Assembly: GCF_001642795.1 (NCBI RefSeq)
Contig: NZ_LKEH01000018.1
Location: forward strand, 52,609 to 96,360
DNA from: Pseudomonas viridiflava
GTDB lineage: Bacteria; Pseudomonadota; Gammaproteobacteria; Pseudomonadales; Pseudomonadaceae
Length of the DNA stretch: 43,752 nucleotides
Direction: 5' to 3'
Shown: piece after piece, positions 32,624 to 42,444 of the stretch
Layout of the letters: the number at the start of each line of letters is the position of its first letter
Position numbering within the stretch: position 1 is the first letter of the stretch
Translations under genes and position numbers: made by a program
Notes under the pieces: model-generated
Told to the model about the DNA's origin: nothing
Database searches by the model: none
Seen by the model: only the letters and a program-made list of their open reading frames with translations

Positions 32624-33966
32624 TTCGTTCGCTTCGCCTGCGCCTGATGCTGGGCGCTGTGACGCTGGCGATCATCTTCATGCTGCTGATGCTGCCTGCG
32701 TTGCAGAGCGGCTTCAGCCTGGCGTTGCGCGGTGCGATCGAGCAGCGGCTGGCGTCGGACGTGACCACGATGATTTCTGCGGCGCGTGTCGAGGATGATC
32801 ATCTGTTGATGCCTTCGGTGCTGCCGGGCGAGCAGTTCAACCTGCCGGGCAGCCGCCTGATGGGCTACATCTATAACCGTCAGGGGCAGATGGTCTGGCG
32901 TTCGCTGTCCACCGAAGACCTGGACATCGACTACCACCCCAACTATGACGGGCAGGGCAGTCAGTTCACCAAGATCAAGGAAATCAACGGCGACGAGTAT
33001 TTCGTCTACGACGTCGAGATTCGCCTGCTGGGTGGCCGCAATGCCGCTTTCAGTATTGTCGCTGTGCAGCCACTGCGCGGGTATCAGGAAACCGTCAACA
33101 ATTTGCGTCAGAAACTCTATCTGGGGTTCGGCGCTGCCTTGCTGGTATTGCTGGGGTTGTTGTGGGGTGGCCTGACCTGGGGCTTGCGTGCCCTGAGGGG
33201 ACTGAGTCACGAGCTTGATCAGGTGGAAGCTGGCGAGCGCGACAGCTTGAGCGAAAAACACCCCAGTGAACTGCTGCGTCTGACCGATTCGCTGAACCGC
33301 CTGTTGCGCAGCGAACGCGAGCAACGGGCACGCTATCGCGATTCCCTGGGCGATCTGGCCCACAGCCTGAAAACCCCGTTGGCGGTCTTGCAGGGGGTCA
33401 GTGAAAACATTGCCAAACGTCCCGAAGATGTCGAGCAGGCCCGCGTGCTGCAATCGCAGATCGAGCGCATGAGCCAGCAGATCGGCTATCAGCTGCAACG
33501 CGCCAGCCTGCGCAAGAGCGGGCTGGTGCGTCATCACGTGATGCTGCGGCCGGTGATCGAAAGCCTGTGCAACACGCTGGACAAGGTGTACCGCGACAAG
33601 CGGGTCAAGGTCACGCTGGACCTGCCCGAGGATTGTCAGGTGCACATGGAAGAGGGCGCACTGTTGGAAATGCTCGGTAACCTGTTGGAAAACGCCTACC
33701 GACTGTGCCTGAGTGAAGTGCGCGTCAGCTTTAGCGCATCGGCGTCCGGCGACGAGCTGTGCATCGAAGACGATGGCCCCGGCGTCCCGCAGTACCAGCG
33801 GGCTCGAATCCTCGAGCGCGGCGAACGTCTCGATCGCCAGAACCCGGGGCAGGGCATCGGCCTCGCCGTGGTCAAGGACATCATCGAAAGCTACAGCGCA
33901 CAACTCACGCTGGATGATTCGCCTCTGGGTGGCGCGGCGTTCAGGATTCACTTCATGGCGGAGTAG
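32620..33966 (+). CDS. phoQ: Sensor histidine kinase PhoQ
   Basis: A 448-residue inner-membrane sensor. TM1 is LMLGAVTLAIIFMLLMLPAL, followed by a ~140-residue periplasmic PDC-like domain with an acidic stretch (STEDLDIDYHPNYD) that may bind Mg2+, then TM2 (GFGAALLVLLGLLWGGLTWG). The H-box LGDLAHSLKTPLAVLQGVSE is the hallmark of PhoQ. ATP-binding motifs are MLGNLLENAYRL, IEDDGPGVPQYQR and GQGIGLAVVKDI. Translation starts at a GTG that overlaps the phoP stop by 4 nt, so the two are coupled. Beyond the stop lies a REP-rich gap. Confidence 0.94.
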   Translation: MIRSLRLRLMLGAVTLAIIFMLLMLPALQSGFSLALRGAIEQRLASDVTTMISAARVEDDHLLMPSVLPGEQFNLPGSRLMGYIYNRQGQMVWRSLSTEDLDIDYHPNYDGQGSQFTKIKEINGDEYFVYDVEIRLLGGRNAAFSIVAVQPLRGYQETVNNLRQKLYLGFGAALLVLLGLLWGGLTWGLRALRGLSHELDQVEAGERDSLSEKHPSELLRLTDSLNRLLRSEREQRARYRDSLGDLAHSLKTPLAVLQGVSENIAKRPEDVEQARVLQSQIERMSQQIGYQLQRASLRKSGLVRHHVMLRPVIESLCNTLDKVYRDKRVKVTLDLPEDCQVHMEEGALLEMLGNLLENAYRLCLSEVRVSFSASASGDELCIEDDGPGVPQYQRARILERGERLDRQNPGQGIGLAVVKDIIESYSAQLTLDDSPLGGAAFRIHFMAE

Positions 33967-33974
33967 GTGTGGGG

Positions 33975-34500
33975 CTGAATGTGACGCTCTGCGTCACGGG
34001 CAGGTGCGCAATACCAACCTGTGGAGGCGCCACTACATTTTCGATGTAGCGCTGTCGCGCAGCAAACACCTGACCGTGGGAGGCGGCTTGCCGGCGATGA
34101 ACGATGACGCGATTTTCCTGAAATACCGCGTTGACTGCATCGCCGGCAAGCTGCCTCCCACAGTCCGTGGTCGCAGCAAGACTCGGGTATAACGCTGAGC
34201 ACAGGCATGGGCATGATCGGCGTGCTTGAGATCACGCTGATCGTTCCTACGCTCCGCGTGGGAATGCCGCCCAGGACGCTCCGCGTCCGCTCTTGAATGT
34301 GGCGCAGATGCGTGACCAAGCTCCAGCGTTATCCATGTCATGCGCTCGGCTCACTGAATCCGCAATCTGTGCCATTTGTGACGCAGAGCGTCACGGGATG
34401 CATGCCCACGCGGAGCGATAGGCACGATCAGTGGTGAGGCGGATTTGTGTATAACGATGAGCGTTCCTGCGTGGTAACGCCGCTCAGGACGCTCCCGTAC
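33975..34500. repeat. Composite REP region between phoQ and dctA
   Basis: A mosaic of repeats: a GTGACGC-TCT-GCGTCAC stem (33981-33997), an inverted relative of the 56-bp repeat (about 34021-34068), an intact GTGGGAGGCGGC REPIN (34076-34099 facing 34138-34161), CGCTCCGCGTGGGAATGCC pieces (34248-34290) and another GTGACGC stem (34378-34394). No gene is supported. Confidence 0.8.
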
Positions 34501-34511
34501 CCACTGCGAAA

Positions 34512-34525
34512 GGCGGATACCCGCC
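34512..34525. promoter_or_regulatory. Upstream activator dyad 1 for dctA
   Basis: GGCGG-ATAC-CCGCC, a perfect 5+5 dyad 41 bp upstream of an almost identical one. It resembles DctD binding dyads described in rhizobia (TGCGGAAATCCGCA type). Confidence 0.6.
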
Positions 34526-34552
34526 ACTGAAGCCCGGTTTTCAGCTCAATAC

Positions 34553-34566
34553 GGCGGAAAACCGCC
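34553..34566. promoter_or_regulatory. Upstream activator dyad 2 for dctA
   Basis: GGCGG-AAAA-CCGCC, centred about 85 bp before the sigma-54 -24 element. It lies 41 bp (about four helical turns) from dyad 1, a normal layout for a pair of enhancer-binding dimers. Confidence 0.62.
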
Positions 34567-34642
34567 ATCTCTTTTTCCGGTTTCCGGCTATCGTTACCCC
34601 AGCGCCCTTGTAATACGTGGCGTTGATGTCCTTTTGCCTGCA

Positions 34643-34658
34643 TGGCACGCCTATTGCT
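34643..34658 (+). promoter_or_regulatory. Sigma-54 promoter of dctA
   Basis: TGGCACGCCTATTGCT: a full match to TGGCAC-N5-TTGCW, with the -24 GG at 34644-34645 and the -12 GC at 34656-34657, spaced 10 bp between dinucleotides. Transcription should start near 34669, giving a ~118-nt leader. Confidence 0.88.
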
Positions 34659-34703
34659 ATCTAACCTGTAGAGGTCTGCCCCGCGCAGCTCGACAAAACA
34701 AAT

Positions 34704-34721
34704 CCCTCCAATGCAGGAGGG
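34704..34721 (+). promoter_or_regulatory. Leader hairpin and A-rich motif in the dctA leader
   Basis: CCCTCC-6 nt-GGAGGG hairpin in the dctA 5' leader. Just before it, CAAAACAA (34694-34701) is one base from the Hfq/Crc target AAnAAnAA; C4-dicarboxylate transport is a usual Crc target. Confidence 0.35.
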
Positions 34722-34786
34722 TTAGCGCTTTATAGGCTCGCGTGCATCCGGTGAAGATGCCGACGACGCCCTTGAGGATAACTGCA

Positions 34787-36139
34787 ATGACGACTCGTCA
34801 GCCCATCTACAAATCTCTCTATTTCCAGGTAATCGTAGCGATTGTCATCGGTATCCTGATCGGCCACTTCTACCCTGACACCGGCAAGGCCCTCAAGCCG
34901 CTGGGTGACGGGTTCATCAAGCTGATCAAGATGGTCATCGCCCCGATCATCTTCTGCACCGTTGTCAGCGGCATCGCCGGCATGCAGAACATGAAGTCGG
35001 TCGGCAAGACCGGTGGTTACGCACTGCTGTACTTCGAAATCGTTTCGACCATCGCCCTGTTGATCGGCCTGATCGTTGTGAACGTGGTTCAGCCGGGTGC
35101 CGGCATGAACATCGACGTCAGCACCCTCGACGCCTCCAAGATTGCTGCTTACGTGACGGCTGGTCAGGACCAGAGCATTGTCGGCTTTATCCTTAACGTC
35201 ATTCCGAACACCATCGTCGGCGCATTCGCCAACGGCGATATCCTGCAAGTCCTGATGTTCTCGGTGATCTTCGGTTTCGCCTTGCATCGCCTGGGTGCCT
35301 ACGGCAAGCCGGTGCTGGACTTCATCGATCGCTTCGCTCACGTGATGTTCAACATCATCAACATGATCATGAAGCTGGCGCCAATCGGCGCGTTCGGTGC
35401 CATGGCCTTCACCATCGGTGCCTACGGCGTGAGCTCGCTGGTGCAGTTGGGTCAGTTGATGATCTGCTTCTACATCACCTGCGTACTGTTCGTGGTGCTG
35501 GTACTGGGCGCCATCTGCCGCGCTCACGGCTTCAGCGTCTTCAAACTGATTCGCTACATCCGTGAAGAACTGCTGATCGTACTGGGTACGTCTTCGTCTG
35601 AATCGGCCCTGCCTCGCATGCTGATCAAGATGGAGCGTCTGGGTGCCAAGAAGTCGGTCGTAGGTCTGGTTATCCCGACGGGCTACTCGTTCAACCTGGA
35701 CGGTACTTCGATCTACCTGACCATGGCGGCCGTGTTCATCGCTCAGGCGACCAACACCCATATGGACATCACGCACCAGATCACCCTGTTGCTGGTCCTG
35801 CTGCTGTCCTCCAAGGGTGCTGCTGGCGTGACCGGTAGCGGCTTCATCGTTCTGGCTGCCACCCTGTCGGCTGTCGGCCACCTGCCGGTTGCCGGTCTGG
35901 CGCTGATCCTGGGTATCGACCGCTTCATGTCCGAAGCCCGCGCCCTGACCAACCTGGTCGGTAACGCTGTTGCTACCGTTGTGGTTGCCAAGTGGGTGGG
36001 CGAGCTGGACACCGACAAGTTGCAGTCCGAGCTGACCTCCGGTGGTTCCGCGATCCTGGAAACCCGTCCTGAAGACGACCTGGGCGTCGCTGAAGGCCCG
36101 ACTCCAGCCAATGCTGTGAACACCGGCAAAACCGTCTGA
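34787..36139 (+). CDS. dctA: C4-dicarboxylate transporter DctA
   Basis: A 450-residue inner-membrane symporter (DAACS family) for succinate, fumarate and malate with Na+/H+. Family signatures: [20 protein letters not shown] at TM1, [20 protein letters not shown], the [15 protein letters not shown] serine-rich hairpin, and [20 protein letters not shown] and [20 protein letters not shown], which form the substrate and cation sites. The start at 34787 ([10 protein letters not shown]) has TTGAGGATAA upstream and fits homologues; the frame from 34742 does not. The sigma-54 promoter and two dyads upstream imply control by DctB/DctD encoded elsewhere. Confidence 0.96.
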   Translation: MTTRQPIYKSLYFQVIVAIVIGILIGHFYPDTGKALKPLGDGFIKLIKMVIAPIIFCTVVSGIAGMQNMKSVGKTGGYALLYFEIVSTIALLIGLIVVNVVQPGAGMNIDVSTLDASKIAAYVTAGQDQSIVGFILNVIPNTIVGAFANGDILQVLMFSVIFGFALHRLGAYGKPVLDFIDRFAHVMFNIINMIMKLAPIGAFGAMAFTIGAYGVSSLVQLGQLMICFYITCVLFVVLVLGAICRAHGFSVFKLIRYIREELLIVLGTSSSESALPRMLIKMERLGAKKSVVGLVIPTGYSFNLDGTSIYLTMAAVFIAQATNTHMDITHQITLLLVLLLSSKGAAGVTGSGFIVLAATLSAVGHLPVAGLALILGIDRFMSEARALTNLVGNAVATVVVAKWVGELDTDKLQSELTSGGSAILETRPEDDLGVAEGPTPANAVNTGKTV

Positions 36140-36155
36140 TCATCCTCAGGCCATG

Positions 36156-36183
36156 AAAAAACCCATCTTCGGATGGGTTTTTT
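36156..36183 (+). terminator. dctA terminator
   Basis: AAAAAACCCATC-TTCG-GATGGGTTTTTT: a 12-bp stem closed by a UUCG tetraloop 16 bases after the dctA stop, usable in both directions because the SprT gene converges here. Confidence 0.93.
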
Positions 36184-36205
36184 TATGCCTGCATTTCAGC
36201 AGCAG

Positions 36206-36700
36206 TTACTCGGTTCGGGTCTCGCCGCTGAACACCAGCGTCTGACGGCAGCGTCTGCACAGGTAGCGTCTGCCCTTGCTGACCATGCTGTGGCGCTGGG
36301 CGGTGAAGGGGAAGTCGCTGTCGGCGCACGGGCAGCGATAGATATAGCGCGTCACGCTGCGACGTTTGACGGCGTAGGTATGGCAACGGTTGGGCGGCAG
36401 TTCGTACACGCCGCGCATGATCAACTGCCACTCTTCGCCGTGCGGCTGGATGCTGCCGCCGAACAGTTGGTGGGCGATCAGGTGCGCGACTTCGTGCGGC
36501 ACGGTCTGGCGCAGAAAGTCTTCGGCGTTTTCCTGATACAGCTGCGGATTGAAGCGCAGCAGGTTTTCATGCAGATGGGCGACGCCTGCCTTCTGACCGC
36601 GCAGCTTGAAGCTGACGACCGGGCGTTTGAACGTACGTTTGAAGAAGGCTTCGGCTTGTTGGTAACAGGTTTCGACGCGGGAATTGAGTTGCTCGGGCAT
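36206..36700 (-). CDS. sprT: SprT-family zinc metalloprotease-like protein
   Basis: A 164-residue SprT protein. The HExxH-type zinc site is PHEVAHLIAHQLFGG, with a third His in HGEEWQLIMR. The C-terminal zinc ribbon appears as YRCPCADSDF and YLCRRCRQTLVF. SprT/SprTN domains are linked to DNA-protein crosslink repair in eukaryotes, but the bacterial role is not settled. The start at 36700 has GGAG in front. It converges with dctA across a shared terminator. Confidence 0.9.
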   Translation of the reverse strand: MPEQLNSRVETCYQQAEAFFKRTFKRPVVSFKLRGQKAGVAHLHENLLRFNPQLYQENAEDFLRQTVPHEVAHLIAHQLFGGSIQPHGEEWQLIMRGVYELPPNRCHTYAVKRRSVTRYIYRCPCADSDFPFTAQRHSMVSKGRRYLCRRCRQTLVFSGETRTE

Positions 36701-36821
36701 GCTGTGTGGCTCTCCAATGCGCCAAGTATGCCGTAATGTGGAGGCCGGCTGAAAACGCCAGCCGCCCGGTGGTCATTTACATAGACGGGCCTGCACTGCG
36801 ACAGACCCGCTCAGCTCCTGC

Positions 36822-37421
36822 TCAATTGGTGTATTCCGGACCTATTCCGATGCCCCACAGCACGACGGTAAAAGCCATGATTGCGACCAGCACCACCAGA
36901 CCGACCGACAGCACGGAACTGGAGAACATGAACCCCTCTTCCGAGGCTATGTTCATGAAGGTCGGCAGGCCGACGTAAAGCAGATAGACCGTATAACAGA
37001 CCGCTGCAGTCCCGGCCACCATGCCGAGCCACAGGTGCGGGTAAAGCGCTGCCAGTCCGCCGAAGAACAGCGGCGTTGCCGTGTAGGTAGCGAACGCGAT
37101 GCACTGCGCGAGGGTGGGCGTGGCGTCGTAGGTGCGTGCCATCCAGTGAATGAAACTGCCCATGACCGCCACACCTGCCAGCATGGAAACGTAAGACATG
37201 ATCGCCATCCAGATAGCGCTGCCATGGGTGAGCATGACCGGTGGGCGCTCGCCGATCACCCAGCCTACCTGCGTGGTGCCTATGTAGGCGGAAACCACCG
37301 GGATCGCCGCCAGAATCAGCGTGTGCGAAAGGTACAGGTGGCCGATGGACTCATCCTCGCTGCGGATCTGCTTCCATTCCTGGTCGGGGTGCGTGAACAG
37401 GCCCCAGACGTGATGGATCAT
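36822..37421 (-). CDS. Yip1-family inner-membrane protein
   Basis: A 199-residue membrane protein with five hydrophobic segments (LYLSHTLILAAIPVVSAYIG, WMAIMSYVSMLAGVAVMGSF, IAFATYTATPLFFGGLAALY, MVAGTAAVCYTVYLLYVGLP and SVGLVVLVAIMAFTVVLWGI). The N-terminal WGLFTHPDQEWKQIRSE and the TYTATPLFFGGLA segment are typical of the bacterial Yip1 domain. AAGGAG precedes the ATG. No partner gene is adjacent. The function of the family in bacteria is unknown. Confidence 0.82.
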   Translation of the reverse strand: MIHHVWGLFTHPDQEWKQIRSEDESIGHLYLSHTLILAAIPVVSAYIGTTQVGWVIGERPPVMLTHGSAIWMAIMSYVSMLAGVAVMGSFIHWMARTYDATPTLAQCIAFATYTATPLFFGGLAALYPHLWLGMVAGTAAVCYTVYLLYVGLPTFMNIASEEGFMFSSSVLSVGLVVLVAIMAFTVVLWGIGIGPEYTN

Positions 37422-37567
37422 GAGCGTACTCCTTGATGTTCGGATTCGGCTTCATGAACCAGTATAGAAACCTGAGCTGTCGATAGAACCCAAGGCTTAG
37501 AGCGTTTGGCGATTGTCCGGACTCTGTTAATAGCGTGAGGTGCTGAACATCAGGCACGCGTCCATTG

Positions 37568-37596
37568 TTTAACCCGCTCACGGTTTTGCGTAAAAT
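37568..37596 (+). promoter_or_regulatory. Promoter of ttcA
   Basis: TTTAAC (37568-37573), 17-bp spacer, TAAAAT (37591-37596), 44 bases before the ttcA start codon. Confidence 0.45.
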
Positions 37597-37640
37597 GGCC
37601 GCCTTTTCTCACTGTCATCGTCAGCGGATACCACCAGTAC

Positions 37641-38465
37641 ATGGGCACCCTTTCAGTCAATCAGAACAAACTGCAGAAACGCCTGCGTCGGCTGGCCGGC
37701 GAAGCGGTTGCCGACTTCAACATGATTGAAGAGGGTGACAAGGTCATGGTCTGCCTGTCCGGTGGCAAGGACAGCTACACCATGCTCGATGTGCTGATGC
37801 ATCTGCAGAAAGTCGCGCCGGTGAAGTTCGACATCGTCGCCGTGAACATGGACCAAAAGCAGCCGGGTTTTCCCGAGCATGTGTTGCCGGCCTACCTGAA
37901 AGCGCTGGGCGTCGAATACCACATCGTCGAGAAGGACACTTACTCGGTGGTCAAGGAACTGGTGCCGGAAGGCAAGACCACCTGTTCCCTGTGCTCACGT
38001 CTGCGTCGCGGCACGCTGTACACCTTCGCCGACGAGATTGGCGCGACCAAGATGGCGCTGGGTCATCATCGTGACGACATCGTCGAGACCTTCTTCCTCA
38101 ACATGTTCTTCAACGGCTCGCTCAAGGCCATGCCGCCCAAGCTGCGCGCCGACGACGGTCGCAATGTGGTGATACGCCCGCTGGCGTACTGCCACGAGAA
38201 AGACATTCAGGCGTATTCGGACCTCAAGGCATTCCCGATCATTCCGTGCAACCTGTGCGGCTCCCAGGAAAACCTGCAGCGTCAGGTGGTCAAGGAGATG
38301 CTTCAGGACTGGGAGCGCAAGACGCCCGGACGTACCGAAAGCATCTTCCGCGCCTTGCAGAATGTGCAGCCTTCGCAGCTGGCGGATCGCAATCTGTTCG
38401 ACTTCACCAACCTGCGCATCGACGAAACCGCCGCCTCGCGGTTCGTCAATGTGGTCAATATCTGA
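37641..38465 (+). CDS. ttcA: tRNA 2-thiocytidine(32) synthetase TtcA
   Basis: A 274-residue ATP-pyrophosphatase-fold enzyme that converts C32 of some tRNAs to 2-thiocytidine. It carries the PP-loop motif [16 protein letters not shown] at about residues 37-52. The iron-sulfur cluster ligands are the Cys pair in [13 protein letters not shown] and the third Cys in [36 protein letters not shown] is strongly conserved in TtcA. Length is normal. The Shine-Dalgarno is weak. It is transcribed alone and converges with the glycosylase-like gene 6 bp beyond its stop. Confidence 0.95.
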   Translation: MGTLSVNQNKLQKRLRRLAGEAVADFNMIEEGDKVMVCLSGGKDSYTMLDVLMHLQKVAPVKFDIVAVNMDQKQPGFPEHVLPAYLKALGVEYHIVEKDTYSVVKELVPEGKTTCSLCSRLRRGTLYTFADEIGATKMALGHHRDDIVETFFLNMFFNGSLKAMPPKLRADDGRNVVIRPLAYCHEKDIQAYSDLKAFPIIPCNLCGSQENLQRQVVKEMLQDWERKTPGRTESIFRALQNVQPSQLADRNLFDFTNLRIDETAASRFVNVVNI

Positions 38466-38471
38466 GCGTGA

Positions 38472-39143
38472 TCAGTGGTTGACCGTGAACGCCAGCATGG
38501 CTGACAGCTGGCACATCGGTCTGCCGCTTTCGGCGTGCCACTGGTTGAAAGCGTCCTGCACGATGGCCTGATCGCGCTTGCTGGTCGGCACTCGGTCGAC
38601 GAGGTTCTGTGCGTTCAGCGCCGCGACGACGTCGTAGCTGGGAATGAAGGTGTCCTTGCCGACCATGCGCAGGAAGCGTGGCGCGGACAGTCCGCCCATC
38701 TGGTTGCCGTGCTTGGCCAGGTATTGCCAGAGGCCGGTGATGTTATCGACCGGCCATTGGGCGATGAACTGGCCGAAACTGCCGTGTTCCTGCTCGATGT
38801 CCAGAATCAGCTGCGCGTTGCGCGGCACGCTCTTGAGCTTGCCCAGATGGCGAATGATGCGCGCGTCCTGCATCAGACGCTCCAGATGGTCGGCCCCCAT
38901 CAGCACGACTTTTTCCGGATCGAAGCGAAAGAACACCTCTTCGAATGCGGGCCATTTGGAATCCACCAGACTGTGCTTGAGGCCTGCACGAAACACGCGC
39001 AGGGCCAGGGTCGACAGGTAGCGGTCGGCGCTGATGGCTTGCAATTGTTTGGGCGTCTTGGGGGTTGGCAGGTGGGCTTCCAGTGCTTTGGCGGAGCCGA
39101 AACGGTTCAGGCAGTACTCGTTCAGCCATTTGTAATCGTGCAT
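38472..39143 (-). CDS. DNA-3-methyladenine glycosylase I-like protein
   Basis: A 223-residue helical protein. Parts resemble the HhH-glycosylase fold of Tag-type 3-methyladenine glycosylases (SADRYLSTLALRVFRAGLKH, VDSKWPAFEEVFFRFDPEKV, LKSVPRNAQLILDIEQEHGS). However, it lacks the N-terminal Cys and C-terminal His/Cys that bind zinc in E. coli Tag, so it belongs to a divergent branch and activity is not assured. GGAG precedes the start. It is the last gene of the minus-strand run arsC-wrbA-DUF2069, 38 bp after the third. Confidence 0.7.
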   Translation of the reverse strand: MHDYKWLNEYCLNRFGSAKALEAHLPTPKTPKQLQAISADRYLSTLALRVFRAGLKHSLVDSKWPAFEEVFFRFDPEKVVLMGADHLERLMQDARIIRHLGKLKSVPRNAQLILDIEQEHGSFGQFIAQWPVDNITGLWQYLAKHGNQMGGLSAPRFLRMVGKDTFIPSYDVVAALNAQNLVDRVPTSKRDQAIVQDAFNQWHAESGRPMCQLSAMLAFTVNH

Positions 39144-39181
39144 CGGTTCTCCAAAGGACAGTCAAAAGGCAGGTCGAGGCT

Positions 39182-40546
<1,365 letters not shown>

Positions 40547-40677
40547 TTGCAGGTCGCATCTTGCAGGGAGTGACGCGTATTCTACCCACGCGACGGCACT
40601 GTTCGACATATCGGACGGTCAATAGTCGTATTCGGGTCATAAGTAACCGGTCTTCAGAGTCGAGGAAGGAAGCACAG

Positions 40678-41145
40678 ATGGTTAGGCGATTGGCAGCAGC
40701 GGTGGCACTTGTCGGCAGTATGCTGCTCAGCGGATGTGGCGCGGATCTGGGCGCGGACCAGAACGGCCAGAAGGTCGCCAGCGACCGGATTGACGGTCAT
40801 TGGCTGGTGGTGAACTACTGGGCCGAATGGTGTGGTCCGTGCCGCGTGGAAATTCCTGAATTCAATCAGTTGTCCGAGCAATTGAAGGACAAGAAGGTCA
40901 CGGTGTTGGGCGTCAACTTCGACAACCTGCAGGGCGACGAGCTTAAAAAAGCCGCGAACGCTCTGGGGATCAAATTCACCGTGCTGGCGCAGGACCCGGC
41001 CGAGCACTACGACCTGCCACCTTCCGAAGCGCTGCCGGTGACCTACATTATCGACGACAAGGGCAAGATGCGTGAGCAGTTGCTGGGCGAGCAGTCCGCC
41101 GCGACCGTGATGCAGAATCTCAAGACGTTGCGCGGAGAGAGGTGA
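40678..41145 (+). CDS. TlpA/thioredoxin-like lipoprotein
   Basis: A 155-residue lipoprotein with signal peptide and lipobox (GSMLLSGC, Cys20). The thioredoxin-like domain has the active site NYWAEWCGPCRVEIPEF (Cys52 and Cys55) and the cis-Pro in SEALPVTYIIDDKG. It is expected to reduce disulfides in periplasmic proteins such as apocytochromes, anchored in a membrane. GAGGAAGG lies in front of the start at 40678. It is divergent from arsC; a REP array follows. Confidence 0.9.
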   Translation: MVRRLAAAVALVGSMLLSGCGADLGADQNGQKVASDRIDGHWLVVNYWAEWCGPCRVEIPEFNQLSEQLKDKKVTVLGVNFDNLQGDELKKAANALGIKFTVLAQDPAEHYDLPPSEALPVTYIIDDKGKMREQLLGEQSAATVMQNLKTLRGER

Positions 41146-41156
41146 TTCTCCACAGT

Positions 41157-41545
41157 TGATCGTTCCGCACGCTCTGCGTGGGAATGCCTCTTGGGACGCT
41201 CCGCGTCCAGCGGTGGTGAGTCAGTAAAACTTCTGGCGCCTGACCCAATGGGGCGCGGAGCGTCCTGGGCTGCATACCCACGCGGAGCATGGGCACGATC
41301 AGCGCGCGTGAGATCACTGATCGTTCCGCACGCTCTGCGTGGGAATGCCTCTTGGGACGCTCCGCGTCCAGCTGTGGTGAATCCGTAAGGTTTTTCGCGC
41401 CTGCCCCAATGGGACGCGGAGCGTCCCGGGCTGCATGCCCACGCGGAGCATGGGCACGATCAGCGCGGCGGAGATCACTGATCGTTCCGCACGCTCTGCG
41501 TGGGAATGCCTCTCGGGACGCTCTGCGTCCAGCGGTGGTGGGGTC
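41157..41545. repeat. Tandem 161-bp compound REP repeat, about 2.4 copies
   Basis: Units start at 41157, 41318 and 41479 (TGATCGTTCCGCACGCTCTG), exactly 161 bp apart; the third is cut short near 41545. Each unit holds a facing pair of REP halves: CGTTCC...GGACGCTCCGCGTCC and GGCGCGGAGCGTCCTGGG...CCCACGCGGAGCATGGGC. Regular head-to-tail spacing suggests duplication of a whole REP doublet. No gene lies in 41146-41557. Confidence 0.88.
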
Positions 41546-41557
41546 GCCGCAGTCTTA

Positions 41558-41965
41558 TCAGCTCTCTTCCAACCAGAACCGCAACGGTTTGCCTTCGGCG
41601 GGCCACAGGCGCAGTTGCTGGATCGGCGAGATGTCCCAGCGCTGGACGCTGGACATGGATTTCAGAAAGCGTTCTTCCTGTTCCATCAGCGCCGGTGCGC
41701 ACATCTTGCGGGTTCTGCCCAGAGCGCCGAAGCTGATGGTGCCGTCGCGCAGGCTGTAGGGTGCGAACCAGTGGTTGCACCCGGCATTGCCGTAGGCGCG
41801 GCCGTCGGCACCCAGCGTCATGGTCAGGCGGCTATTGTCGATCAACGGACGTTCGCCGATCCATTCCATCACATAACTCTGATCCTGCCGAATGGCAGGC
41901 GCTTGCGTCGAGCAACCTGCCAACAGTGCGCTACCGATCAGGCTTGCCAGCAAAAACTGTTTCAT
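41558..41965 (-). CDS. META-domain lipoprotein (HslJ-like)
   Basis: A 135-residue lipoprotein with signal MKQFLLASLIGSALLAGC (lipid-bearing Cys18). The rest matches the META domain: YVMEWIGERPLIDNSRLTMT, LGADGRAYGNAGCNHWFAPY and SFGALGRTRKMCAPALMEQE, with the GxxGCN and T/RxMxC features. META proteins include HslJ and are linked to stress tolerance. The start at 41965 overlaps the stop of the upstream zinc-ribbon gene as ATGA, so the two are coupled. Confidence 0.9.
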   Translation of the reverse strand: MKQFLLASLIGSALLAGCSTQAPAIRQDQSYVMEWIGERPLIDNSRLTMTLGADGRAYGNAGCNHWFAPYSLRDGTISFGALGRTRKMCAPALMEQEERFLKSMSSVQRWDISPIQQLRLWPAEGKPLRFWLEES

Positions 41966-42399
41966 GCCGCCTGCCCCTGGCACTTCCTGCAGAGGTGCTT
42001 CTCGCCTTCGGTTTTCCAGCCCAGCTCTGCAATGCGTGCAGTGGCAGCAGGTTTCTGCGCCTTGACGCCCAGCTTGCTCTCGACCATGAATTCGAACTTC
42101 AATTCGGCGTTGCAGCTGTCGCAATGGACCTGCCACTCGTGGATCGCCAGTTCGTCGAAGACCGGGCCGTGTGCAACGGCGACCCATTGGCCGGCCGGGT
42201 TGATCAGGTGCCGGACTTTTTCGACGGTCAGGCGCATATAAAGGCTTTTGCTGCCCTTGATGGTCACCAGCAACTGGTCGTTGTTGTGGATCGAGCCGCC
42301 GTTGCCGGTGACCTGATAACGACCAGGTCCCAGTGTGCGGCACTCGGTCAGGGTGTGTTGCGGGTTGAGCATGCTGTAGCGGAAATCGTGTTCGACCAT
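41962..42399 (-). CDS. Conserved protein with a C-terminal zinc ribbon
   Basis: A 145-residue cytoplasmic protein. The N-terminal part is beta-rich (RYSMLNPQHTLTECRTLGPG, QLLVTIKGSKSLYMRLTVEK), and two CxxC knuckles, VHCDSCNAEL and HLCRKCQGQ, suggest one zinc. AGGAGG-like GGAGG precedes the ATG. The META lipoprotein gene follows with a 4-bp overlap. I do not recognise a named family or function. Confidence 0.72.
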   Translation of the reverse strand: MVEHDFRYSMLNPQHTLTECRTLGPGRYQVTGNGGSIHNNDQLLVTIKGSKSLYMRLTVEKVRHLINPAGQWVAVAHGPVFDELAIHEWQVHCDSCNAELKFEFMVESKLGVKAQKPAATARIAELGWKTEGEKHLCRKCQGQAA

Positions 42400-42444
42400 G
42401 GGTCCTCCAAAATTGCGCGCATCCTAACACGCAGCGACGCGAGG

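Noticed and set aside
32596..33951. 451-codon open frame opposite phoQ, and 383-codon frame 34730-35881 opposite dctA
   Set aside because: Antisense shadows of strongly recognised genes; rich in Gln/His/Asp runs typical of such shadows.
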